64,000 bases of DNA, from the NCBI RefSeq assembly GCF_000426725.1, contig NZ_KE384561.1:162582-226581 (forward strand), given 5' to 3'. Under the pieces are notes generated by a model. That model made no database searches and was not told the origin of the DNA. It was given only the letters and a program-made list of their open reading frames with translations. The translations under genes and the position numbers were made by a program. Of the stretch, positions 57,101-64,000 are shown piece after piece (position 1 is the stretch's first letter; each line of letters starts with the position of its first letter). This DNA comes from Sporocytophaga myxococcoides DSM 11118 (lineage in GTDB: Bacteria; Bacteroidota; Bacteroidia; Cytophagales; Cytophagaceae).

Positions 57101-58967
57101 AAATGTTGTTTTAGTAGAATTATTCAATGGTAGTTCAAAGATTGGAGAAAGCACGTCTTTACCATATACTTTCAATTGGACAAATTTAACTGAAGGAGTT
57201 TATGTAATTACAGCAAAAGCTACAGATAACGACAATGAAACTAATACATCTGCTCCGATAACCATAACTATTTACAATGCTCCTCCTGTAGTTACAATCA
57301 TCTCTCCTGCAAATAATCAAGCATTTGATTCAGATGATCAGGTATTAATCAATACGACTATAGCAGATACCGATGGAAATATCAGTAAAGTGGAGTTTTT
57401 CCTTAATGATGCTCTTATAGGATCTGCTACCACTGCTCCATATAATCTTGCATTAAATAAACTTCCCTCTGGCACATATAACATAACAGTTAAAGCAACT
57501 GATAACTTAAGCAAAGAAGACTCTGAAACTATTCAGATTACAGTAAGTAATAAACTTCCTTCTATTTCTATAACTACACCTGTCAGTGGGACAACATTCA
57601 ACTTTTCTGAACCAATCGTTTTAAATGTAAATGCTAATGATCCTGATGGTTCAATAAAAAATGTAGAATATTATATTAACGGAGTCCTCACAACAACACG
57701 CTCATATCCTGACTTCTCATTTACATGGGCCGATGCTCTAATTGGAGATTATGAGATTGTAGCATTTGCAACAGACAATAATGGAGCCAAAGTTGCATCT
57801 GTTCCTATACTAATTTCAGTAGGCAAGAGACCAGTTACTGTATCTCTGATTTCACCTGAGATAAACAGTACTTATGAATTTGGCTCTGCCATTGACTTTT
57901 CTGCAAATGTGACTGATCCGGATAATGCTGTTGTAAAAATTGAGTTCTATGCAAATAATATTAAAATCGGTGAAAGCCCTGCTCCCGAATATCAATATAC
58001 TTGGAGCAATTCGACTTCAGGTAATTTTGAAGTTTATGCAGTGGTTTTAGAAGGTACTGGAAAAAGGGACACTTCTAATAAAGTTGTGATCAATATTAAC
58101 AATCCGAATAAATTACCTGTAATCACCATCACTTCACCTGGCTCAAACACTACTTACTCCTACTGTTCTGATATACAGCTGGCAGCAGCTTCAACTGATG
58201 AAGATGGTATTGTTACTAAAGTTGAATTTTCTGTTAATGATCAGGTGATTGGCACAGATTTATCAGCACCATATACAATAACTGTGAGAAATCTTGATCC
58301 AGGATCAAATACTATTACAGCTACGGCCTATGATAATAAGGGAGGAGAAAGCAACTCAAGCATTTCGATATCTGTTATTGAAACTCCAGTAGTGACATTT
58401 GATATCCAATCTGGAAAAGATACTTTTAAATCAGGCAGTGGAATTACTATACAAACCACAACCCTGGACTCTGTATACTTTCTGAATACATCAGATCTCA
58501 ATCCTTTACAAGTAAAGGCTTTCGAATGGTCTTTAAGTGATGGAACAACATCAGAAGAAAAATTCCTGGCTCATAATTTTATTCAGGGTGGACTTTATAA
58601 AGCTGTACTAATTCTTACCGATATAAATGGTTGCGAAATATCCCAGGAGGTGCAAGTCCTGGTGAAAGATACCGCTTTGCAGGCACGGGAATCCTATTGG
58701 GTGCCAAATGCATTAAGTCCTTATGAAACCAATCCTGAAAATAAAGTCATAAAGGTTTACGGAAAATTGGCACCGGAAGACTTTAGCTTTACCATATATA
58801 GCAGATGGGGACAAGTTCTTTACTCCACAACTAATTTGGCCGAGGCCAAAAATATTGGTTGGGATGGAGATAACGCCCCAATGGACACATATACCTATGT
58901 CTTGAAAGGAAAAGAAGATAATGGAAACAAAGTTGAAAAGTCTGGTACTATTACATTAATCAGGTAG
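54183..58967 (+). CDS. Giant T9SS type B substrate: beta-helix plus ten Ig-like domains plus PKD-like plus CHU_C
   Basis: A 1594-residue secreted protein. After a signal peptide (LLICTLLSIFDSLSAQ) comes a right-handed parallel beta-helix region (about residues 60-470) with polysaccharide-lyase-like repeats (IHDNYIHNTGGEGIYMG, EVYNNIIRNYG). Ten tandem Ig-like (Big_7/PF17957-like) domains of about 90 residues follow (about 476-1400), each with the pattern T-x-P-x-N ... DxDG-x-V-x-KVEF ... G-x-Y-x-I-x-A-x-ATDN. A PKD-like domain (about 1400-1500) and a C-terminal CHU_C/type B sorting domain (ESYWVPNALSPY to the end) complete it. It is probably a surface adhesin or polysaccharide-binding/degrading protein. 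Catalytic residues cannot be assigned. Confidence 0.9.
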   Translation: MKFQASLILLICTLLSIFDSLSAQDCGCDFTLQANGKVLSKGGVEITLTNAWTINAIDIKIKPGNVFCFKNIQYSKGIIISNFAGTESQPIIIKNCGGQTVIDTREYGVIFRNSKHFKFLGNGDPSVKYGFKVTARNKNNFFLDAKDFTTNFEIAYIEVAGASMNPTSDTAGFAGIGAKTNPLCDGSAERGVWTMYNPIIHDNYIHNTGGEGIYMGYGWYKEKSMTCPCENDPSTSCTILVHSHSIVGARVYNNITENTGFDGIQIKNTDQDCEVYNNIIRNYGLRNEESQNEGLLLGEGTTGKAYNNWIENGTGNGIQNHAMGNQDIFNNVVINPQEYGFVCWDGPAVVRVGYYNFFNNTIINAGLDGFNFFGPGGGPKRVYNNIIAKVGAGRNLLKRAGEVVLFEESNNYLTNNIEDVKFISATAPYNIHLQSISPAIDKGKDLTSFGITKDFDLAPRPSGVAFDIGAFEFGNIPPIVKITQPLNNAVFAPGSIISIKADASDPDGLVSKVEFYNGTTKLGEDLTSPYSIDWSASMEGTYTIKVIATDNGGSTASSTITIVVKNALPAITITKPLNNSSTAAGKAINIEANATDSDGSVTKVEFYYTINNKDTILIGSSIASPYQVSWTPLTTGTYKIIVKATDNNGGISKAAITVTVTNTLPTISIVAPTNNSSFPFASDVEFKVNAMDADGTITKVEYFNGLTKIGESTTASFSFIWKNIPLGTYTITAKATDNIGATATSLPIQFSITNTPPVVNIIAPLNNAKFSPGPNITLEATATDEDGIVTKVEFFYNNTNLLGSDNTVPYSINWNNVPEGSYTITARATDNAGAISTKTINITVVNNLPTVKITSPANLSVYETDADIEITAEALDIDGSISKVVFYNGTTILGEDLNGPYSYIWENVQNGTYSISAVAYDNLGKQNVSAAIKIIVNVTTNIPPEVTIINPVDNQTLTPGDINFEVNATDVDGNVVLVELFNGSSKIGESTSLPYTFNWTNLTEGVYVITAKATDNDNETNTSAPITITIYNAPPVVTIISPANNQAFDSDDQVLINTTIADTDGNISKVEFFLNDALIGSATTAPYNLALNKLPSGTYNITVKATDNLSKEDSETIQITVSNKLPSISITTPVSGTTFNFSEPIVLNVNANDPDGSIKNVEYYINGVLTTTRSYPDFSFTWADALIGDYEIVAFATDNNGAKVASVPILISVGKRPVTVSLISPEINSTYEFGSAIDFSANVTDPDNAVVKIEFYANNIKIGESPAPEYQYTWSNSTSGNFEVYAVVLEGTGKRDTSNKVVININNPNKLPVITITSPGSNTTYSYCSDIQLAAASTDEDGIVTKVEFSVNDQVIGTDLSAPYTITVRNLDPGSNTITATAYDNKGGESNSSISISVIETPVVTFDIQSGKDTFKSGSGITIQTTTLDSVYFLNTSDLNPLQVKAFEWSLSDGTTSEEKFLAHNFIQGGLYKAVLILTDINGCEISQEVQVLVKDTALQARESYWVPNALSPYETNPENKVIKVYGKLAPEDFSFTIYSRWGQVLYSTTNLAEAKNIGWDGDNAPMDTYTYVLKGKEDNGNKVEKSGTITLIR
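55608..58380 (+). repeat. Ten tandem Ig-like domain repeats within the giant T9SS gene
   Basis: Ten diverged units of roughly 270-290 bases each encode the Ig-like domains. Units 1-8 and 10 keep the DxDG-x-V/I-x-x-VE(F/Y) core; unit 9 has DPDNAVVKIEF. They are too diverged for recent duplication. Confidence 0.85.
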
Positions 58968-58971
58968 AATA

Positions 58972-60030
58972 ATGAAATTTAAATTAAGCATAAGCATATT
59001 ATTTATTGCGACAGTATTATTCACCAGAATCAGTAAAGCTCAGGATGCTCAATTTTCCCAATTTTATCCTGCAGCATTATATCTCAATCCTGCTCTTTCT
59101 GCTACATATACTGGATTTTCCGTTTCCATGAATCACAGAGTTCAATGGAAAAATATTGGAACTCCTTATTCTACAAGTCAAGTATCCATCATAAATCCAT
59201 TTTTCAGACCTGGTAAAACACGAAGTCCATATGGAGCGATTGGTCTGACTGTCAATAATGATAAAACCGGAGACGGAATTCTAAAAACGGTTGGAGCTAG
59301 TGTCAATGGATCGTACGACCTTCCACTCGCATCATTGCATCATGTACTTTTCGGAGCACAGATAGGATTTATTCAAAAAAGCGTTAATTATGACCAGCTG
59401 CAGTGGGGGAGCCAATATAGTCCGGAAGGAATTGATCCCAACGCCCACTTAGATGTTAACCTTAGAAACCATACAAGTATGAGACCAGATCTGACTGGAG
59501 GCATAATGTATTATTTTAATCCGTTAAGAAATTATGGACGAAGAGGTGCCTACTTCAGCTCCTTTGCCGGGATGTCAGTTTATCACTTTAACAGACCTAA
59601 ATCAGGACTATATGAAGCCTCGGACGAAAGACTGCCTGTCCTTTATAAAATCAATGCAGGTCTGGAAACTAAATTAAAAGACAGGGTTTATATCCTTCCT
59701 AATACAATTATTCAATTACAAGAACGCTTCAGACAAATTAATTTAGGATTAAGTCTTCATTATTACCTTCTTGACGAAAAATTTTATTACAAACCTGCTT
59801 CGAAACCACTTGTCCCCAACGAGATTAGGTTCGGAATGTGGTATAGAATAAAGGATTCTTTTATATTTACAGTAAGTTTTGGTAATAACTATTATTCGAT
59901 GGGATTAAGCTATGATCTTAATTCCTCTTCGCTTACCAGAAACTATAGAGGAACAGGGGCGTATGAACTTTCATTAATAGTTACACCATTCAAACCCAAA
60001 AAAAGAATTTTCAATATTCCCAAGATATAA
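58972..60030 (+). CDS. PorP/SprF family type IX secretion outer-membrane protein
   Basis: A 352-residue outer-membrane beta-barrel. A signal peptide is followed by QDAQFSQFYPAALYLNPALSATYTG (in part), the family's N-terminal hallmark, then YGAIGLTVNNDKTGDG and a GAQIGFIQKSVNYDQL strand. PorP/SprF proteins are encoded directly behind CHU_C-type substrates and are needed for their secretion or surface attachment, as with SprF and SprB. The start is 4 bases after the substrate's stop, so they are one transcription unit. Confidence 0.93.
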   Translation: MKFKLSISILFIATVLFTRISKAQDAQFSQFYPAALYLNPALSATYTGFSVSMNHRVQWKNIGTPYSTSQVSIINPFFRPGKTRSPYGAIGLTVNNDKTGDGILKTVGASVNGSYDLPLASLHHVLFGAQIGFIQKSVNYDQLQWGSQYSPEGIDPNAHLDVNLRNHTSMRPDLTGGIMYYFNPLRNYGRRGAYFSSFAGMSVYHFNRPKSGLYEASDERLPVLYKINAGLETKLKDRVYILPNTIIQLQERFRQINLGLSLHYYLLDEKFYYKPASKPLVPNEIRFGMWYRIKDSFIFTVSFGNNYYSMGLSYDLNSSSLTRNYRGTGAYELSLIVTPFKPKKRIFNIPKI

Positions 60031-60033
60031 ACA

Positions 60034-61599
60034 ATGTTAGAGTCCAGATTTACAGAAAGACAACTTTTCTTCATTGAATTTTTCTTTATCATAGCTTTTT
60101 CAATATTTCCATTATTTTTCACGCTGCCATTCAGAGATAATTTATATCTAACTTGGGAAGGCTCATATAGGCTTTATTTGGGACAGGTCCCATTTAAAGA
60201 CTTCGGAATGCCTTTAGGTTTTGGCTTCTTTATATTCCCAACTATCTTTTTTAAAATCTTTGGCCCGTTTCTGTCATCTTTGTTGAAAGCACAATTTTTA
60301 ATCAATGTCCTTTCACTTCTGTCATTTAGAACTATATTAAAAACACTTGGCGTTAAACCTGCGGTAATTCTCTTTTCCACGCTGGTTTTCTGCTTCTCTT
60401 ATACATTTATATTTTTCTGGCCATGGTATAACAATACGGCTTTTGTATTCGAATTATTTGCTATCCAATTTATACTTCATTATATCTTTCAGGAAAAAAG
60501 TAAATTCAGAATTGGTTACCTGGTTTTCGCATCCATCTTTACATTCCTTTCATTCTTTACCAAGCAGGACTACGGCGGGTTGGCTTTCTTCTTTTGCCTT
60601 GCATTAATTATTCTAGATCTTTTCTACGAAAGGAAAATTGTACCAATCTTTATCTATGTTGGTACAACCTTTCTGACAGGATTTATTGTAATAAAACCCT
60701 TTCTCAAATACGGATTCGGATATTGGTTCAACTATGGTCAACCTCCTCATCAGTCAAGATTAAAAGCCATAAACTTTCTAAATTCACTACTTGGTGAATC
60801 CAATTGGGAGAAATTCTATATTGTTATTTTTATAATAATCATTCTTTATAAACTTAAAGATGTATCTGCTTTTCTGAAGGATAAAAAGGCTGTATTCTTT
60901 ACCCTTATTATAATTGGTATAATCGCAGAGACATTAATTACTAAAGTTACAAGCAGACTACCGTCAGATACAACTACTTACTTTCATGCATTTGCATTTG
61001 CATTTTTTCTCACAAATATTAATCTGAATATAGCATTCGAAAAAGCCACTGTACTACCGATATTCATTCTGTTCGTATTCCTGTGGTGGTCAGCAATGTT
61101 TTGGAAATATGCGGGAAGAATGTTAAAAATATCTGAAGGAAATGTTGTTGGAGTAAAAGACGAGAAAAAAGTAGATAGTGGTCCTTGGGTACTTACGGGA
61201 TTAAAATCCTTTGGAAAGGTTTCTATGCCTGAAAAGACTGTTGAAGGCCTTCATAAAATTCTAAAAATGGATTTCGGAAAAAAAGGACGAGACTTAAAGG
61301 TCCTTAACATGTCTGAACTTACTCCATTATCCTATGAGCTAAAATATACACCGGTGACAAATCTTCCCCTATGGTACCATCTAAACATAGGTATGTTTGA
61401 CAAACAAGTCAATGAAGTGAATCAACGAATTTTAAATAATGAATTTGATCTTATTTTATTTGAGGAAGTACCATCGCTTGACAATTTTTATCCTGAAAAA
61501 ACAAGAGATATACTTCGTATTAAATATAAATTGATTGACACCTTCCCTTCTCCAAGAAAAGAAGGCGATTCATTTATTGAAGTTTACCAGAAAAATTAA
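60034..61599 (+). CDS. Polytopic GT-C-like membrane protein (glycosyltransferase 39/83-like)
   Basis: A 521-residue protein with about ten membrane segments in residues 1-370. The loop after the first segment, TWEGSYRLYLGQVPFKDFG, has the acidic and aromatic pattern of GT-C enzymes (E..Y....G..P..DF), and a soluble C-terminal part (about 375-521) follows. It probably moves a sugar from a polyprenyl-phosphate donor. It follows the PorP/SprF gene by 3 bases, so a role in glycosylating the exported protein or an outer-surface glycan is plausible. Confidence 0.8.
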   Translation: MLESRFTERQLFFIEFFFIIAFSIFPLFFTLPFRDNLYLTWEGSYRLYLGQVPFKDFGMPLGFGFFIFPTIFFKIFGPFLSSLLKAQFLINVLSLLSFRTILKTLGVKPAVILFSTLVFCFSYTFIFFWPWYNNTAFVFELFAIQFILHYIFQEKSKFRIGYLVFASIFTFLSFFTKQDYGGLAFFFCLALIILDLFYERKIVPIFIYVGTTFLTGFIVIKPFLKYGFGYWFNYGQPPHQSRLKAINFLNSLLGESNWEKFYIVIFIIIILYKLKDVSAFLKDKKAVFFTLIIIGIIAETLITKVTSRLPSDTTTYFHAFAFAFFLTNINLNIAFEKATVLPIFILFVFLWWSAMFWKYAGRMLKISEGNVVGVKDEKKVDSGPWVLTGLKSFGKVSMPEKTVEGLHKILKMDFGKKGRDLKVLNMSELTPLSYELKYTPVTNLPLWYHLNIGMFDKQVNEVNQRILNNEFDLILFEEVPSLDNFYPEKTRDILRIKYKLIDTFPSPRKEGDSFIEVYQKN

Positions 61600-61607
61600 T
61601 ATAGTTC

Positions 61608-62339
61608 ATGAGTTTACCTGAAATAGATCTTTCAATTATACTTCCTTGCTACAATGAGGGAAAAAACATTCCTCACATTATTAAGCTATTCAAGGAAGCC
61701 TTAAAAGACAGACATAATATAGAAGTTATATTAGTAAATAATGGTTCTACAGATAATTCATCTGAAGTCTTGATAGAAGAGTTCAATAAAGTCAATGATC
61801 CCAGGATCAGATCTGTCAAAGTTGATGTTAATAAGGGATATGGATTGGGGATACTATCAGGATTAAATGCTGCAAAAGGAAATGTGCTAGCATGGACACA
61901 TGCTGACCTTCAAACCGATCCTATTGATGTAATTATAGCATATGAAAAATTTAAACAAATCAATGATTCCAAAGCATTCGTAAAAGGTAAAAGAAAGAAC
62001 AGAGCCTGGGGGCCTGCATTTTTTACTTATATGATGCAATTGATAGCCTCAGCAGAACTAGGGGTGAAGCTTGTTGATATAGGAGCACAACCAAAAGTAT
62101 TCAGCAAAGACTTCTATACAACCTATCTAAAGGATAAAGCTCCTTATGACTTCTCTCTTGATCTTTATGCTCAGTATTTTGCCACCAGGTATGGAACCAT
62201 ATATGAAATTCCTGTTGTATTTAAGACAAGAAAATTCGGAGAAGCCAAAGGTGGTGGTAGTTTAAAAACGAGAATCAAAGTCTCCATCAGGACTTTTAAG
62301 TATATCAGAGAACTAAAGAGAAAACTGAATATTAATTAA
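61608..62339 (+). CDS. GT2 family glycosyltransferase (dolichol/polyprenyl-phosphate sugar synthase-like)
   Basis: A 243-residue GT-A enzyme: IDLSIILPCYNEGKNIPHI, ILVNNGSTDNSS, NKGYGLGILSGLNAAKGNV and the metal-binding TWAHADLQTD-like segment (WTHADLQTDP). No C-terminal membrane segments. DPM1-like enzymes load a sugar onto a polyprenyl phosphate, which would be the donor for the GT-C-like protein encoded just upstream. It ends at a terminator, closing the four-gene unit from 54183. Confidence 0.9.
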   Translation: MSLPEIDLSIILPCYNEGKNIPHIIKLFKEALKDRHNIEVILVNNGSTDNSSEVLIEEFNKVNDPRIRSVKVDVNKGYGLGILSGLNAAKGNVLAWTHADLQTDPIDVIIAYEKFKQINDSKAFVKGKRKNRAWGPAFFTYMMQLIASAELGVKLVDIGAQPKVFSKDFYTTYLKDKAPYDFSLDLYAQYFATRYGTIYEIPVVFKTRKFGEAKGGGSLKTRIKVSIRTFKYIRELKRKLNIN

Positions 62340-62351
62340 TATAAATTATAG

Positions 62352-62380
62352 AAAGCCTGAATCCAATTCAGGCTTTTTTT
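62352..62380 (+). terminator. Rho-independent terminator of the 54183-62339 operon
   Basis: An eleven-pair stem AAAGCCTGAAT / ATTCAGGCTTT with a three-base loop, followed by TTTT. Confidence 0.88.
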
Positions 62381-62469
62381 GTACCCTTCTCTCTCCCACT
62401 CCCAATTCTTCATAGAAACACTAAATAATGATCAGTAAAAGCTATTGGATTATCTTAAATTACAATAAA

Positions 62470-62504
62470 ACAAAAAGCCCGGAAGTTTATACTTCCGGGC
62501 TTTG
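62470..62504 (-). terminator. Rho-independent terminator of the malectin-type T9SS gene
   Basis: A 13-pair inverted repeat (AAAGCCCGGAAGT / ACTTCCGGGCTTT, loop TTAT). On the minus strand it ends in a T run, 25 bases past the stop of the convergent gene. Confidence 0.88.
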
Positions 62505-62528
62505 CACTATTCAGATTTAAAACTGAAT

Positions 62529-64000
62529 CTATTTTTTGATAACCTTCAATACTTTATTTTTTCCATCTTCAGTTGTTACATTCACGAGATACATTCCTGG
62601 AGTCAAGTTAGAAAGATCTAATCGAACTGATCCCATTAAATATGTTTCTGCCGGAACTTCAAAAGCAACTTTCCCCATCTCATCGATCAATGAAATCTTA
62701 ACAGGCTCATCAATCTCCTCATTAAACTCCACATTTAGAATATCAGATGCAGGGTTCGGAGAAAGACTTACATTAAGACTATTGCTTATTTCAGATGATG
62801 ATGCATATTGAGCAAATCTAACTGGAGGATTTTCACTTGTCGATGAAATCTCAATTCCGTTAATCAATGGGTTACTGCTAACTCTGATCAAATCTAAATC
62901 AAGAACACCATCACTTACATGAACAACAAATGTTTTCTGGAAAGGGAAATCTCCTCCGGCTTCTCCATAATAATCCATGTTTGAAGCAACTACCACATTT
63001 TCCAAAGCAATGGATGCTTTTCTGCTGTTCAGGCTGGCAGCATTGGCCTTAAAGTATAACTTCACTTTATAGTTTCCATTTGCAACCGGGAAATTAAACT
63101 GAAGAGGCAATGTAGTGCTGTATCTGTAAGTTCCAAATAAAGCTAAAGGTGCATCTGTAGTATTGATTCCGGAATAAGTTACAGTTGCAACCAAATTGGT
63201 ATTATTAGCAGCCAAATCTAAATATGCACATGGAGTTGTATTTCTATCTGCAACCCAACTTAATACAGGATCTGAAATAACTCCTCCTCCTGCATTTACT
63301 CTGTAAAGAACCTGATCCGCAACTACTGGAGCTGTTACTGTAACTGAAACTGGCTGAGTTGCTGAACCGCCTTTAGAATCTGTCGCTGTAACAGTGAAAG
63401 TATATGTTCCTGCATTAATAGCTGCTGGCGTTAAAGTTATACTTCCACTTCCATTTAAATTATCTGTAAATGTTGCAAATGAAGGCAACCCAGCTACCGA
63501 TAATGTGATTGCATCTCCATCCTGGTCAGTTGATGATATGTTAACTATAAGTGTATTTGGAGCAACTACTGTCTTATCACCTATTGGAGTTATAACGGGA
63601 TTGTGATTAACAGGGACGACAGGAGCATTTACCAGGATTGTAACTACTTCTGTAACAACGCCGCCTTTCCCATCATTTGCCGTAATTGTCACATTGTATA
63701 AACCTTCAGTATTTGAAACCGGATTCACAACTATGCTTCCTGTTCCATTTCCATTATCTGTAAATACAGCGAATGACGGCAGATTACTAGCAGATAAGAT
63801 AAGTGCATCTCCATCTGAATCTGTTGCAGAAATTCCTACTGTAAGACTGTTAGGAATAGTAACTGTCTGAGGTGCAACCGATACAATCGCTGGATTATGA
63901 TTAACTGGTGCATTTACTAGTATTGAAATAAGCTGAGTAGCTGTACCACCTTTGCTATCCGTTGCAGTTAACGTTACCTCATAAGAACCAACATTACCTG
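62529..64000 (-). CDS. Large T9SS type A substrate with malectin and cadherin-like domains (N-terminus beyond window)
   Basis: A minus-strand frame open from 62529 to the right edge (about 490 residues present). Reading from the edge: repeated cadherin-like/Ig domains of about 95 residues (two full and one partial; pattern NHNPVI ... DQDGDAITLSVAGLPSFATF), then a malectin-like domain (YRVNAGGGVISDPVL, then YKVKLYFKAN and ASIALENVVV), and a T9SS type A sorting domain at the C-terminus (SLSPNPASDILNVEF to NKVLKVIKK). The protein is a large surface or secreted carbohydrate-binding protein. Its start lies outside the window. Confidence 0.87.
   Translation of the reverse strand, partial: GNVGSYEVTLTATDSKGGTATQLISILVNAPVNHNPAIVSVAPQTVTIPNSLTVGISATDSDGDALILSASNLPSFAVFTDNGNGTGSIVVNPVSNTEGLYNVTITANDGKGGVVTEVVTILVNAPVVPVNHNPVITPIGDKTVVAPNTLIVNISSTDQDGDAITLSVAGLPSFATFTDNLNGSGSITLTPAAINAGTYTFTVTATDSKGGSATQPVSVTVTAPVVADQVLYRVNAGGGVISDPVLSWVADRNTTPCAYLDLAANNTNLVATVTYSGINTTDAPLALFGTYRYSTTLPLQFNFPVANGNYKVKLYFKANAASLNSRKASIALENVVVASNMDYYGEAGGDFPFQKTFVVHVSDGVLDLDLIRVSSNPLINGIEISSTSENPPVRFAQYASSSEISNSLNVSLSPNPASDILNVEFNEEIDEPVKISLIDEMGKVAFEVPAETYLMGSVRLDLSNLTPGMYLVNVTTEDGKNKVLKVIKK

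Noticed and set aside
55608..58380. Recent tandem duplication or phase-variable repeat in the giant gene
   Set aside because: The ten Ig-like units are well diverged at the nucleotide level, with no near-identical blocks visible by eye.

Overview
The window is a single stretch of AT-rich chromosome from a member of the Bacteroidota, most probably the order Cytophagales (Cytophaga/Sporocytophaga-like). The evidence is: proteins ending in type IX secretion (T9SS) sorting domains of both type A and the gliding-motility/CHU_C type B; a PorP/SprF-family outer-membrane protein directly behind a giant type B substrate; promoters of the Bacteroidota form TTG-N21-TAnnTTTG; few clear Shine-Dalgarno sequences; and families typical of this phylum. 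No rRNA, tRNA, CRISPR array, insertion sequence or prophage was seen, so the order-level call is an inference.

Layout. 1-7.4 kb: housekeeping and envelope genes (M48 lipoprotein protease cut by the left edge, FAH-family hydrolase, secreted M23 peptidase, Bcp peroxiredoxin, a secreted von Willebrand A protein, a class III aminotransferase, thioredoxin, a small unknown). 7.6-13.4 kb: a TrxB-like flavoprotein with a membrane partner, YajQ, a methyltransferase, PIN-PhoH, and a minus-strand membrane/protease cluster (small HExxH protein, rhomboid, holin-family protein). 13.4-18.1 kb: an unusual 750 bp AT-rich region with about ten TTTACA/TGTAAA hexamers, then the phosphate uptake genes pstS, pstC, pstA, pstB. 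18.2-23.0 kb: hisC-hisB-hisH-hisA-hisF-hisIE on the minus strand; the first two genes of the same pathway, hisG-hisD, lie at 35.4-37.5 kb in the same orientation. The 12.3 kb between them holds an orphan ACT domain, an AraC regulator, a YdeI-like protein, a membrane glycosyltransferase broken by an in-frame TAA, a TonB-domain protein, an isoaspartyl peptidase, a PAS protein with an H-box but no ATPase domain, a globin-HTH-globin cluster, a T9SS-exported beta-lactamase-family hydrolase broken by a one-base frameshift, and two secreted unknowns.

37.7-46 kb: DUF1232 protein, YheT hydrolase, SRAP/YedK, periplasmic trehalase, HerA-like ATPase, BaiN-like flavoprotein, STAS-like protein and PPK2. 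46.4-53.3 kb: a surface-glycan locus, with a stand-alone receiver, a degenerate receiver fused to an initiating sugar transferase, a GT2 enzyme, a hexapeptide acyltransferase and an alpha/beta hydrolase on the plus strand, facing a three-gene minus-strand module (nucleotidyltransferase-kinase fusion, HAD phosphatase, second nucleotidyltransferase). 53.3-54.2 kb is a long AT-rich non-coding region. 54.2-62.3 kb: a 1594-residue beta-helix/ten-Ig-domain T9SS substrate, its PorP/SprF-like partner, a GT-C membrane protein and a GT2 enzyme, apparently one operon. 62.5-64 kb: the C-terminal part of a large malectin-containing T9SS protein running off the right edge.

The observations most worth following are the globin-HTH-globin cluster with its palindromic GTTACA sites, the TTTACA hexamer array upstream of pstS, the pseudo-receiver/sugar-transferase fusion with an adjacent real receiver, the kinase/HAD/nucleotidyltransferase module, and the interrupted histidine operon whose inserted segment carries both broken genes. 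None is obviously a wholly new system; those claims are graded below.
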